Positions 38,205 through 46,422 of a stretch of 64,000 bases of DNA are shown here, in pieces. The first letter of the stretch is position 1; each line of letters starts with the position of its first letter. Both the position numbers and the translations under genes were made by a program. The DNA is taken from the NCBI RefSeq assembly GCF_009733865.1, contig NZ_WOFB01000017.1, positions 1 through 64,000 of the forward strand, in the 5' to 3' direction. Source of the DNA: Oceanobacillus salinisoli. GTDB taxonomy: Bacteria; Bacillota; Bacilli; Bacillales; Amphibacillaceae. Below the pieces are notes generated by a model, which searched no databases, was not told where the DNA came from, and saw only the letters and a list, made by a program, of their open reading frames with translations.

Positions 38205-38470
38205 TGTCTAGCTTCATCGCCCAGTGACTAGCGGACTTCCCTCACCCCCGTACGATAAAGAAGACTTGCCGATTGGTGAAACCAGAGGCTTAGTCGCACT
38301 TATACCCTTGCGGTGATAGTCAACATCGACTCACTCCGTTCGTCGTGTTTCCTTTATCTCCTACGGTAGGGGAATGTCCGATTAAAAACGCCGCTTTGCG
38401 CGGTAACAACGGACCACCTGGCATGGCCAGGCGCAGTCCGTACGTCGCTAAACGGGCGCTTGCGCTTTTC
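38205..38470 (+). repeat. Intergenic repeat E, fuller copy
   Basis: A GC-richer block from TGTCTAGCTTCATCGCCCAG to GGGCGCTTGCGCTTTTC, in a 530-bp gap without a gene. The last 45 bp recur at 1-45. Elements starting TGTCTAGCTyCAgCGCC and ending CTTGCGCTTTT are common between genes in Bacillaceae. Several short inverted segments inside suggest structured RNA or DNA. The rest of the gap shows nothing else. Confidence 0.7.
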
Positions 38471-38686
38471 TTATATGTTTGGAAAGTATAAAATTTTAGA
38501 CAGGAAGAGGATTGGACGTAGTTTAACATCCAACGAATAAGAAAATCGAATCTAAATGTGCTAACATTCTCCAAGTTATTTAGTAAGCAGCACTCCCCCT
38601 ACACTCTAAGTTAGTCATCATATTGTAACGCAATTTTAATTCATTTATTAAATGGGATTTGGTATAATGGAAGTTGGTGATTTTAA

Positions 38687-38881
38687 ATGAAAACCGTATA
38701 TGATGTTCAACAACTCTTAAAAAGGTTTCATACGTTTATATATACAGGAGACCGAATGGGAGATTTAGAATTAATGGAAATGGAAATAGATGAGTTATAT
38801 AAGGAATATCAATTTATTTCTAAAGAAGAATTTATACAAGCCAAACTGATCTTGAAAAAGGAAAAGTCGAAACTACTTTGA
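38687..38881 (+). CDS. yqgQ: YqgQ family protein (DUF910)
   Basis: A 64-residue helical protein (TVYDVQQLLKRFHTFIYTGD, then a second helix pair), matching YqgQ. It may bind nucleic acid by its three-helix fold; the role is unknown. It lies 16 bp before glcK, its usual partner. Confidence 0.9.
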   Translation: MKTVYDVQQLLKRFHTFIYTGDRMGDLELMEMEIDELYKEYQFISKEEFIQAKLILKKEKSKLL

Positions 38882-38897
38882 ACGGAGCGAAATACAT

Positions 38898-39863
38898 ATG
38901 GATAAAATTATGGTTGGTGTAGATATTGGTGGAACAACTGTTAAAATAGGATTTATCCATTACCATGGTGACATCCTGGAAAAATGGGAGATCCCAACCA
39001 ATACATCCAGTGGCGGCCAGAAAATTGTAGATGATATTTGGAATTCTGCTCATCATAAACTAAATGAATTGAAGATAAATAAAGTATCGGTATTAGGAAT
39101 TGGAATTGGTGCGCCTGGTTTTATTGATGCAGAAACAGGTTTTGTGTATGAAGCGGTAAATATCGGCTGGAAAAACATGGACTTAGCTAAACAAATGAAA
39201 GAAAAGTCTAACCTTCCTATTTTTGTGCAAAATGACGCAAACATTGCAGCATTAGGGGAGAACTGGATAGGTGCTGGCAATGGTGCAGTGAATATGATTG
39301 CTGTTACCCTTGGAACAGGAGTAGGTGGAGGAGTTATCGCAAACGGTTCTATATTAAATGGTGAAAGTGGTATGGCTGGTGAAATCGGACATATAAAAGT
39401 AGAACCGGATGGTGTACCTTGCAATTGTGGGGGGATTGGCTGTTTAGAAACGATATGTTCCGCGACTGGAATCAAACGTCAAGGCATGGATGCTATTGCT
39501 TTAAATCCCCATTCTAAATTAGCAAGATATTACGAAAAGAGAGGAACAATCACAGCAAAAGATGTAATTGATTTTGCGAAGGATGGAGACGAAATGAGTA
39601 TTCAGATAATGAAGAATACTGTAAATGTGTTAGGAATGGCTATTGCCAACATGGCAACAATGATAAATCCTTCCAAAATTATTATTGGTGGTGGAGTTTC
39701 TAAAGCAGGAGAATATTTACTTGATCAGCTCACTGCCGCTTTTGAAAAATATGCCATTCCAAAACTGCGAGAGGTTTGTGAAATTAAAATTGCTCAACTG
39801 GGTAATGATGCAGGCATCATCGGCGGTGCATATCTTGTTAAGCAGTATGTTAAGGAATTGTAA
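38898..39863 (+). CDS. glcK: Glucokinase (ROK family)
   Basis: 321 residues: N-terminal ATP site VGVDIGGTTVKIG, the ROK zinc motif CNCGGIGCLE preceded by EIGHIKVEPDG, and LGTGVGGG. It phosphorylates glucose at C6 in the cytoplasm. Gene order yqgQ-glcK matches B. subtilis. Confidence 0.96.
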   Translation: MDKIMVGVDIGGTTVKIGFIHYHGDILEKWEIPTNTSSGGQKIVDDIWNSAHHKLNELKINKVSVLGIGIGAPGFIDAETGFVYEAVNIGWKNMDLAKQMKEKSNLPIFVQNDANIAALGENWIGAGNGAVNMIAVTLGTGVGGGVIANGSILNGESGMAGEIGHIKVEPDGVPCNCGGIGCLETICSATGIKRQGMDAIALNPHSKLARYYEKRGTITAKDVIDFAKDGDEMSIQIMKNTVNVLGMAIANMATMINPSKIIIGGGVSKAGEYLLDQLTAAFEKYAIPKLREVCEIKIAQLGNDAGIIGGAYLVKQYVKEL

Positions 39864-40073
39864 AAATTATTTCTATGATTAATATTTACGAAAACAGGAT
39901 ATTAAGTATATAATTATTAAGAAATTGTAAATTAAGTGAAACCTTTTTTACGTAATTTTCGTCATATACTATAATGATTGAAATATGCGTACTAACTATG
40001 ATTCAATGTATCTGTTTCGTATAAGAATAGATATATAGAAATATTGTGGAAACTGCTTAGGAGGAATTACCTT

Positions 40074-41978
40074 ATGAATTTTAGGAAACCGACAATACCA
40101 TTATATATTATTGCAAGTTTATTATTCGGTTTAAAAACATACATTGTATACCGATTTATGTTTAATGTTGAATTAGATAATACGATGCAGGAATTTATTC
40201 TTTTCATCAATCCATTTGTATCTGCATTTCTGATGTTTGCATTAGCGGTATGGTTCAATAAGCCATCGAGACAAATGAAATTTATCCGTTATACTGGATT
40301 TATAGCGACATTTGTTGTCTTTGCTAATCTTGTATTCTACCGTCAATTTACTGACTTTATTACGATACCCCAGTTGTTTATGGGCAGTAATATGTCTGAT
40401 TTAGGTTCCAGTATAATGACTTTAATTAAGCCTTTTGATGTTCTGCTTTTTGCTGATACGGTTATTATTTGGATTTTAAGCAAACGCAAGGTTGAAACAT
40501 TAAGTGTATCATACCTGAAAAGAGGGAAAGTATTTGCACTTGCCGTGTCTATGTTATTGTTAGCGGGGAACTTCTTCCTTGCTGAAATGGAAAGACCACA
40601 ATTATTTACTCGCGGTTTTGACCGTGAATACCTGGTTAAAAATATTGGGCTATTTAATTATCACATTTACGATATTGTGCAGCATTCTAAAGCAGAGACA
40701 CAGCGTGTATTTGCCGATGGAAACGAGTTAAACGAAATTGAAGAATTTATTGAAGAAAATGTGAAAAACGATGAAAAATCGGAAATGTTTGGTGCTGCAG
40801 AGGGTAAAAATGTCATTTGGATTCACGCTGAATCACTACAATCATTCGTTATTAACAATGAGGTGAATGGGGAAGAGGTCACACCATTCGTTAATAGTTT
40901 GATAAAAGATGAGGACACGTATTATTTTGATAATTTTTATGAGCAGACAGGTCAGGGGAATACGTCCGATTCGGAGTTTCTTATCGAAAATTCCATGTAT
41001 CCATTATCAAGAGGTGCTGTATTCTTCACGCATGGTGGAAATGAATATCATGCATTGTCAGAGATAATAGGCAATGACGGTTATACTTCCGCAGTATTAC
41101 ATGCCAATAATGGAAGTTTTTGGAATAGATTTCAAATGTATAACAGCTTAGGAATTGATCATTTTTATGACGAAAGAGCTTATGAAATAAATGAGGAAAA
41201 TTCAATAGGATGGGGATTAAAAGATAAGCCATTCTTTGAACAATCCATTAAATATTTGCAGTCGTTGGAAGAACCATATTTTGCAAAATTAATTACGTTA
41301 ACCAATCATTTCCCATTTGAATTGGATGAAGAAGATAAATCCATTGAACCTTATGATTCAAATTCTAATACGCTAAATAATTATTTTCCGACAGTTCGAT
41401 ATATGGATGAAGCAATTGAAGATTTCTTTGCACAGCTGAAAGCTTCCGGGTTATATGAAGATTCTATTATCGTTATTATGGGAGACCATATTGGTATTAG
41501 TGCAAACCATAATAAAGCGATGAGTATGTACTTGAATAAAGAAGAAATCACCCCTTATGATCAAGTTCAACTACAGCGTGTACCATTGTTAATTCATTTA
41601 CCTGGTGATGGGGATGGTGAAACGATATCTAACGTTTCCGCTCAAATTGATATAAAACCAACGATGCTCAGTCTTTTAGGTGTTGAAGTAGAAAATGACA
41701 TTTATTTCGGCAATGATTTGTTTGCTGAAAACCGAAAAGATTATATTGCACTCAGAAATGGTGATTTTGTAAGTGATGATTATGTGTCAACAGCAGGAAT
41801 TTGTTATGATCGTGAAACAGGCGAACCATTAGAAGAAAACATTGATAAGGTACCAGAAACAACGGATACGGATGAAACTAATGCTTGCAGTACGATAAAT
41901 GAAAAAGTACAAATGGAATTACAGTACTCTGATGATTTGATTTATGGTGATTTGCTGAGATTTTATGACTTTGATTAG
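40074..41978 (+). CDS. yqgS: LtaS-family lipoteichoic acid synthase (YqgS-like)
   Basis: 634 residues: five N-terminal membrane helices (about 5-175) and an extracellular sulfatase-like domain. Catalytic residues are visible: Glu in HAESLQSF, Thr in QTGQGNTSDSEF, and Asp-His in MGDHIGIS. It polymerises or primes glycerol-phosphate chains from phosphatidylglycerol. Order after glcK matches yqgS. Start at 40074, with TTAGGAGG upstream; the in-frame GTG at 40044 has no ribosome site. Confidence 0.92.
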   Translation: MNFRKPTIPLYIIASLLFGLKTYIVYRFMFNVELDNTMQEFILFINPFVSAFLMFALAVWFNKPSRQMKFIRYTGFIATFVVFANLVFYRQFTDFITIPQLFMGSNMSDLGSSIMTLIKPFDVLLFADTVIIWILSKRKVETLSVSYLKRGKVFALAVSMLLLAGNFFLAEMERPQLFTRGFDREYLVKNIGLFNYHIYDIVQHSKAETQRVFADGNELNEIEEFIEENVKNDEKSEMFGAAEGKNVIWIHAESLQSFVINNEVNGEEVTPFVNSLIKDEDTYYFDNFYEQTGQGNTSDSEFLIENSMYPLSRGAVFFTHGGNEYHALSEIIGNDGYTSAVLHANNGSFWNRFQMYNSLGIDHFYDERAYEINEENSIGWGLKDKPFFEQSIKYLQSLEEPYFAKLITLTNHFPFELDEEDKSIEPYDSNSNTLNNYFPTVRYMDEAIEDFFAQLKASGLYEDSIIVIMGDHIGISANHNKAMSMYLNKEEITPYDQVQLQRVPLLIHLPGDGDGETISNVSAQIDIKPTMLSLLGVEVENDIYFGNDLFAENRKDYIALRNGDFVSDDYVSTAGICYDRETGEPLEENIDKVPETTDTDETNACSTINEKVQMELQYSDDLIYGDLLRFYDFD

Positions 41979-42116
41979 TTATAAGTAAATCTGCAATTAT
42001 TGAGGATTTCTTGTCCCACTAATTGTTGGATTAACGAATCAGGTGCGTTCTGGTTGTTAATGCAATCTCGTAGTTATGAAAGTTTTAGAGTCAGTTAATT
42101 TGTGATAACCCATTGT

Positions 42117-42162
42117 AAATTGCCACATTCCGCTTATTAGCAGGTTAATGTGGCAATTTTTC
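42117..42162 (+). terminator. Terminator after yqgS
   Basis: AAATTGCCACATT / AATGTGGCAATTT, a 13-bp perfect stem with an 18-base loop, followed by T residues. The remainder of the 41979-42298 gap is featureless apart from the next terminator. Confidence 0.85.
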
Positions 42163-42244
42163 ATATAATTGGGGCTTTTAACTTTTAGCTGCGCAGAAAC
42201 CTCTTTTTGGCTAAAGTGTTATTTTTCTTAAACACGGAACATAG

Positions 42245-42277
42245 AAAAAAGCTGCTTAATGAAATAAGCAGCTTTTT
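42245..42277. terminator. Bidirectional terminator
   Basis: AAAAAGCTGCTTA / TAAGCAGCTTTTT with a short loop. It serves the - strand gene ending at 42299. Confidence 0.85.
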
Positions 42278-42298
42278 CAATAGATGGTTTGTGTATAA

Positions 42299-42469
42299 TC
42301 ATCCAGTAATTTCGGATATAATTGTTGCGATAGAAAAGAAGCCAAATACCAAAGCAGTTAGCGCAGAAAAAATTAATGCGAACATATTTTTGAATTTTAG
42401 CTGGCGTATTACAGATACAACTGCTAATAATGCTACAAATAGAAAGAGTATCCCTAAAACGATATGCAT
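42299..42469 (-). CDS. yqgW: Small membrane protein, DUF2759 (YqgW-like)
   Basis: 56 residues with two transmembrane helices (MHIVLGILFLFVALLAVVS and a second at about 30-50). Matches the YqgW/DUF2759 family in size and place. Start at 42469 because AAGGAGGT lies upstream on that strand. Confidence 0.78.
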   Translation of the reverse strand: MHIVLGILFLFVALLAVVSVIRQLKFKNMFALIFSALTALVFGFFSIATIISEITG

Positions 42470-42644
42470 TTTTTTAAATACCTCCTTATGCCCTTTCTCC
42501 CGAGTAGTAATTTTTTGATTTGGGAAATACATTTATATTATTATGTAATTAATCAATACATTTACATTTTATAGTAATATATGGATTTTGTCGAGATATA
42601 TACGGGTAAATTCATAATTATGTTAAATTCATTTGGAGGTTTAT

Positions 42645-43271
42645 ATGATGGATGTAATCGGCTTATCTGTTGGTCCTTTAGGAACGAATTGTTACATTGT
42701 ATTAAATGGTAAAGATGCTCTTATTATTGATCCAGGGGGAGATGCAAATCAAATAATTGAAGTACTGAACGCTCAAAATGCTTCACCAAAAGCAATTCTT
42801 TTAACACATGCCCACTTTGATCATATCGGTGCGGTAGAAGAACTGCGAAGCTATTTTAATATAGAAGTTTATTTGCATGATAATGAAAAGGATTGGCTTG
42901 GAGATGCTGCATTAAATCGATCACTAGCATTTATAGGTAATCCTGTTCAAACAGCACATGCTGAACATGATTTAAAGGAAGGTGATCTAACGGTTGCTTC
43001 ATTTACTTTTGAGGTCATACATACTCCTGGTCATTCACCAGGAAGTGTAAGTTTTATCTTTCATAATGAAAATTGGCTGTTTGGTGGAGATGTGTTATTT
43101 CGTGAAGGAATTGGACGAACGGATTTACCTGGTGGAGACATGGAACAGCTCGAAGCATCGATTCGCCAAAAATTTTATACACTCAATGATGCGTATATTG
43201 TTTACCCTGGTCATGGTCCAAAAACTACTATAGAGAATGAGAAAAGAAATAATCCATTTATAAGAGACTAA
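42645..43271 (+). CDS. yqgX: Metallo-beta-lactamase-fold hydrolase YqgX
   Basis: 208 residues of the glyoxalase II-like MBL family: THAHFDHIG metal motif, HTPGHSPGS, GGDVLF and PGHGP. YqgX proteins hydrolyse thioesters such as bacillithiol conjugates, but the substrate here is inferred. ATG 42645 has TTTGGAGGT upstream. Confidence 0.92.
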   Translation: MMDVIGLSVGPLGTNCYIVLNGKDALIIDPGGDANQIIEVLNAQNASPKAILLTHAHFDHIGAVEELRSYFNIEVYLHDNEKDWLGDAALNRSLAFIGNPVQTAHAEHDLKEGDLTVASFTFEVIHTPGHSPGSVSFIFHNENWLFGGDVLFREGIGRTDLPGGDMEQLEASIRQKFYTLNDAYIVYPGHGPKTTIENEKRNNPFIRD

Positions 43272-43281
43272 AGAAAAAATT

Positions 43282-43316
43282 AAAAAACCTGTACGGATAA
43301 AATGTACAGGTTTTTT
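43282..43316. terminator. Bidirectional terminator after yqgX
   Basis: AAAAAACCTGTAC / GTACAGGTTTTTT perfect stem between the convergent yqgX and yqgY. Confidence 0.9.
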
Positions 43317-43333
43317 AGCTGGCGCTTTTCATT

Positions 43334-43576
43334 CTAGTGTCCGAAACCAGGTACGAGTATAAATTCGGAATACCATGTAAAACCAATCATGAAGATTGTG
43401 CAATAGGCACCGAATAAATACATATACATTCTTTCAGACAATCTTAAATAACTTAATGTAAGGAAAAACACCGTTTGAACGAGGAATAGTAGCGCCGTTC
43501 CAACCATATCACCAACATAGAACATGACTGTAAATATACCTGTCCAAAAGGCAAGAACACGAAACATACGATCCAC
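43334..43576 (-). CDS. yqgY: YqgY-family membrane protein (DUF2626)
   Basis: 80 residues with three predicted membrane helices, starting MDRMFRVLAFWTGIFTVMFY, typical of DUF2626/YqgY. GTG start with AAAGGGGGGAA just upstream. The function is unknown. Confidence 0.88.
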   Translation of the reverse strand: MDRMFRVLAFWTGIFTVMFYVGDMVGTALLFLVQTVFFLTLSYLRLSERMYMYLFGAYCTIFMIGFTWYSEFILVPGFGH

Positions 43577-43647
43577 GTTAGTTCCCCCCTTTAGATAACG
43601 TTATCAAACATAATTATAAACAAGAATTTCCATCTTGTAAACGAATG

Positions 43648-44342
43648 TCAATTATTTAATTTTAAGTTCGCCGTATAAGCGCAGCTTTCACAGCTATTTA
43701 TAATCATATTATCTTCCATAATTAAATCAATATTCGTAAACAATACCTCAAACATTCCTTTCATATAATAATGGTGCATATCACAAATTAATTCCTGGTT
43801 TTAGAGGCTAATTCTTTAAAAGGACAATTATTGACTTCAAATTTCATCGTATTTTCCTTTTCATTGTAAACGAAGTTGGAATACATTCCTAACATGGTGG
43901 AAGCGTCCTCTAGAATGTTTAATTTTTCATAGGTTGTAAGTATTTTTGTCTGGTGATAATCATTTATTATTTGTTTACCGTATTTTTCGCCAGTGGTATA
44001 AAATGCCCGTTTGCCGTTTTCTCCCATTTCAGCTAATGACTCGATAAGGATGGAAGAGAGAAGCTTATAATCACGATGCGGGAAATTTAATTCAATGACG
44101 TTATCCGATAATCGGTATAGTCTACTTGGCCTTCCGCCTTTGCCTGTTTTTTGAGAATAGGAAATAACCATACGTACATCTTCTAATTTGGATAAGTGTA
44201 AACGGGCTACATTTGGATGAATATCAAATTATTTAGCGATTTCAGTCACATTAACTTCTTTATGTTTTTCCACTAAATATTCATATATATGATATCTGGT
44301 AGGATCGCTTAATACATTTGTAACTTTTAGTGTCTGCTCCAA
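43648..44342 (-). pseudogene. Broken winged-HTH regulator with cysteine-rich C-terminal domain
   Basis: Read on the - strand from TTG 44342 (GAGGTG seven bases upstream) the gene encodes a winged HTH of ArsR/SufR type: LKVTNVLSDPTRYHIYEYLV ... VNVTEIAK, then a TAA stop at about 44230, then FDIHPNVARLHLSKLEDV in the same frame. The frame runs to ELASK near 43800, where one A appears to be missing from an A run. One base shift restores NQELICDMHHYYMKGMFEVL ... INSCESCAYTANLKLNN to the stop at 43648. The Cys/His motifs suggest a metal or Fe-S binding domain. Two lesions make it a pseudogene, unless the sequence has errors. Confidence 0.85.
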
Positions 44343-44474
44343 GTTCAACACCTCACATTTTCAATTTATATCATTATTATAATTGGTAAACTGAACTAAA
44401 TGGTTAAGAGGGAAATTTGTAAAAATATATTCATAAATTGAAAACGGTTTTATCAGTGATAACTTGCTCTCAAG

Positions 44475-44509
44475 CCCCACTTCAAGTAATGGAGATACTT
44501 GAAGTGGGG
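44475..44509. repeat. Perfect 14-bp palindrome without T run
   Basis: CCCCACTTCAAGTA / TACTTGAAGTGGGG with a 7-base loop, between the broken regulator and comGG. No T tract follows on either strand, so it is not a standard terminator. It resembles the subterminal hairpins of IS200/IS605-type elements. Confidence 0.6.
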
Positions 44510-44604
44510 GATTAGCAGCCAGTAAACTTCTGATTGGTTCTATTAATAACCATAATCAATGGGAAATGAAAAAAACGCCCAGTGTCTGAGATTTGCTTTA
44601 GATG

Positions 44605-44982
44605 TTATTCGGGAATTGGCAACGTGTGAGGGAATGTATACTTGAAATTCCGTTTATTTGTTGTAACGGTAATTAGTAAAGAGCAGTAATGTTCTGTTAT
44701 TTGACTAACCACTATATTAACTTTTCCGTCTGGAAATTCATATTGAATTTGAGCGGGAGGTGGTAAATTCCGTTGTAATATCTCCTGCTTAAATTTCATC
44801 TGCCCCATTTGAAATATTGTTTCCACCCGGACATGTTCCACGTATTGTTCTGTCAAATATATATCGTTACGATAAAGTTGAATGCTAGATAAAATCAAAA
44901 TGAGCATCATCGTGGTGATAAATAGTACATATGGCAGCATGAAGCCTTTTTGTTCAGTGATAAAAGACAATGTTTTTGTCAT
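44605..44982 (-). CDS. comGG: Competence protein ComGG (minor pseudopilin)
   Basis: 125 residues with an N-terminal prepilin-like hydrophobic segment (EQKGFMLPYVLFITTMMLIL). ComGG is a minor pseudopilin of the competence pilus used for DNA uptake. It is the last gene of the comG operon. Start at 44982, with AAGGAGAAA upstream. It overlaps the comGF end by 29 bp. Confidence 0.85.
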   Translation of the reverse strand: MTKTLSFITEQKGFMLPYVLFITTMMLILILSSIQLYRNDIYLTEQYVEHVRVETIFQMGQMKFKQEILQRNLPPPAQIQYEFPDGKVNIVVSQITEHYCSLLITVTTNKRNFKYTFPHTLPIPE

Positions 44983-45370
44983 ATATTTCTCCTTTGGAAT
45001 TAGTAATTTGTATGGTAATTCCATATGGACTTCTCCGAAAGTCTGCGTTCTGGACGTCGCGCAACAGTATTTCATGACCAGTTCCATCGACTTGCCTGCG
45101 AATAACATCCTCATAGTGTTCGATGGTTGCAATTGTCTCCCCTTGAGTAAGCTTCATTTTATTGTTGTAAATATTTACTTCTGTAGATTGAATCAGTTCA
45201 TCACGTAAAAATTGAAAAAACTGTTGTGTAGAAAGTTCGTGATAATTAGAGGATAATTGACTTGTTGCCTGGATCAAATATCCGATAAAGGGAAGCGTCA
45301 TACTTATAATGGTGATTGCTAACAACATCGTGACATAAGAGAATCCTTTTTCAATTTTCAGGCAGCCCAT
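44954..45370 (-). CDS. comGF: Competence protein ComGF (minor pseudopilin)
   Basis: About 138 residues: a short leader (MGCLKIEKG), a hydrophobic pilin helix (FSYVTMLLAITIISMTLPFI) and a C-terminal globular domain with VIRRQVDGTGHEI, typical of ComGF (compare MIRKRVDGKGH in B. subtilis). The start is uncertain; 45370 gives the best leader length, while 45403 and 45418 are in frame with weak ribosome sites. It overlaps comGE, so coupling is likely. Confidence 0.85.
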   Translation of the reverse strand: MGCLKIEKGFSYVTMLLAITIISMTLPFIGYLIQATSQLSSNYHELSTQQFFQFLRDELIQSTEVNIYNNKMKLTQGETIATIEHYEDVIRRQVDGTGHEILLRDVQNADFRRSPYGITIQITNSKGEIYDKNIVFYH

Positions 45371-45689
45371 AAAGACAGAGTGTTTCTGCTTTTTTTCTAG
45401 CATTTTCCCAACTGGCACATCCTTTTATATAATTATTTTCCTTTGTAAATGTGTAAGTGATCATTTTTCCATCTCTACTCGTAATATAGTCAATAGGGGT
45501 CGGTGCACTGTCCCAAAGGTAGGGCTGTAATTCATCATGTAATTCATACAAAATAAAGCGTCTTTCACTAAGAACCGATTGTTCTTTTGCAAGCAGTGAA
45601 ATCATTGGTACAAATACAATTACTGCCGTCATGAAGATTCCAGTCGCAACAACTACTTCTATTAATGTAAACCCATTAGATTTCAACAA
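45351..45689 (-). CDS. comGE: Competence protein ComGE (minor pseudopilin)
   Basis: About 112 residues with the prepilin signature SNGFTLIEVVVATGIFMTAV and a small C-terminal domain containing two cysteines. TTG at 45689 is preferred since AAGGAAG lies eight bases upstream; TTG 45710 is possible. Part of comG; overlaps comGD and comGF. Confidence 0.85.
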   Translation of the reverse strand: MLKSNGFTLIEVVVATGIFMTAVIVFVPMISLLAKEQSVLSERRFILYELHDELQPYLWDSAPTPIDYITSRDGKMITYTFTKENNYIKGCASWENARKKAETLCLYGLPEN

Positions 45690-46101
45690 TGTTAATTCTT
45701 CCTTTCCCAAGTGGAAAGACGATATGGTATACGGCTTGATTGGTTGTCACTTTTATGATTTTACGGTTGACTATTGCACCTGTTATTTTGAAAACAATGA
45801 TTGGATTTCCTCTTGTATCTAATTGTATTCCATTAGGGTAATATCGGGTGATTAAAGTTTCCGACCCGCTTTTTATTTTATAATTGTCTGTATAAAATCG
45901 AATACGTACATATTCTTCCGTAGTAGTAGACAGGTTTTGGGTATATAAGACATCGGATTGAAAAACAGTAAGAAACTGCTGTTCCTGAATGGTTTCAAGA
46001 CTGGAAACGTTCATAGAGGGACTTAGCAGGGTAATTACAGATAGTGTTGCCAGGACAAAAAGAACTTCCATTAAAGTAAAACCTTTGTTATTCCTCGTCA
46101 T
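45676..46101 (-). CDS. comGD: Competence protein ComGD (minor pseudopilin)
   Basis: 141 residues: MTRNNKGFTLMEVLFVLATL at the N-terminus is a perfect prepilin site (K-G-F-T-L-x-E), followed by a pilin-type globular domain. ATG at 46101 with GGGAG upstream. Transcription should come from comGA upstream, but the operon is interrupted by the prophage, so expression may be lost or driven by phage transcripts. Confidence 0.9.
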   Translation of the reverse strand: MTRNNKGFTLMEVLFVLATLSVITLLSPSMNVSSLETIQEQQFLTVFQSDVLYTQNLSTTTEEYVRIRFYTDNYKIKSGSETLITRYYPNGIQLDTRGNPIIVFKITGAIVNRKIIKVTTNQAVYHIVFPLGKGRINIVEI

Positions 46102-46112
46102 GGTCACTCCCA

Positions 46113-46402
46113 CTATCCATCATAAGGGTTTATAACGGTACTTCCCTCTAATGATAGGGCTTCTCCGTTTGGACATTTTTGCTGATCGGCTGTTATAAAA
46201 TCATCGTTTTGTAAAATAGTTAGGCTCTCGGGATATTCATTTTCTTCAATATAATAAGCATCTACTTGCGCCTGAACTAAGGATACAAGGGCATCACACC
46301 CTTTTTCATTTACCTCCGCACTTCTTCCACCTAAATTTGGAACGATGAGCATGATTAGGACAGAGATTACCATTAATACAATTAACATTTCGATTAGTAT
46401 AG
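46113..46402 (-). pseudogene. comGC: comGC, 5' end removed by prophage insertion
   Basis: The major pseudopilin ComGC lacks its start codon and leader peptide. From about 46398 downward the protein reads LIEMLIVLMVISVLIMLIVP ... KGCDALVSLVQAQ ... CPNGEALS, colinear with ComGC including the two conserved cysteines. Before LIEMLIVL, the expected EKGFT is replaced by phage-derived YGYSPI. An open frame continues to ATG 46439 inside the integrase gene but has no ribosome site and no prepilin cleavage motif. The missing 10-15 residues should lie at the other end of the prophage. Confidence 0.93.
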
Positions 46403-46422
46403 GCGAATACCCATATAACTCA
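46385..46422. other. Prophage left attachment junction (attL) in comGC
   Basis: Host comGC coding sequence changes to phage sequence between about 46390 and 46422, right at the stop codon of the serine integrase. The crossover core, probably two bases for a large serine recombinase, cannot be fixed without attR or an empty site. Confidence 0.8.

Noticed and set aside
38320-38574. - strand frame of 84 codons
   Set aside because: It is inside repeat E; no ribosome site and no recognisable protein.
42207-42518. + strand frame of 103 codons
   Set aside because: It is antisense to the yqgW-like gene and covers a terminator hairpin.
44882-45208. + strand frame antisense to comGG/comGF
   Set aside because: It overlaps two well-supported pseudopilin genes on the other strand and has no family match.
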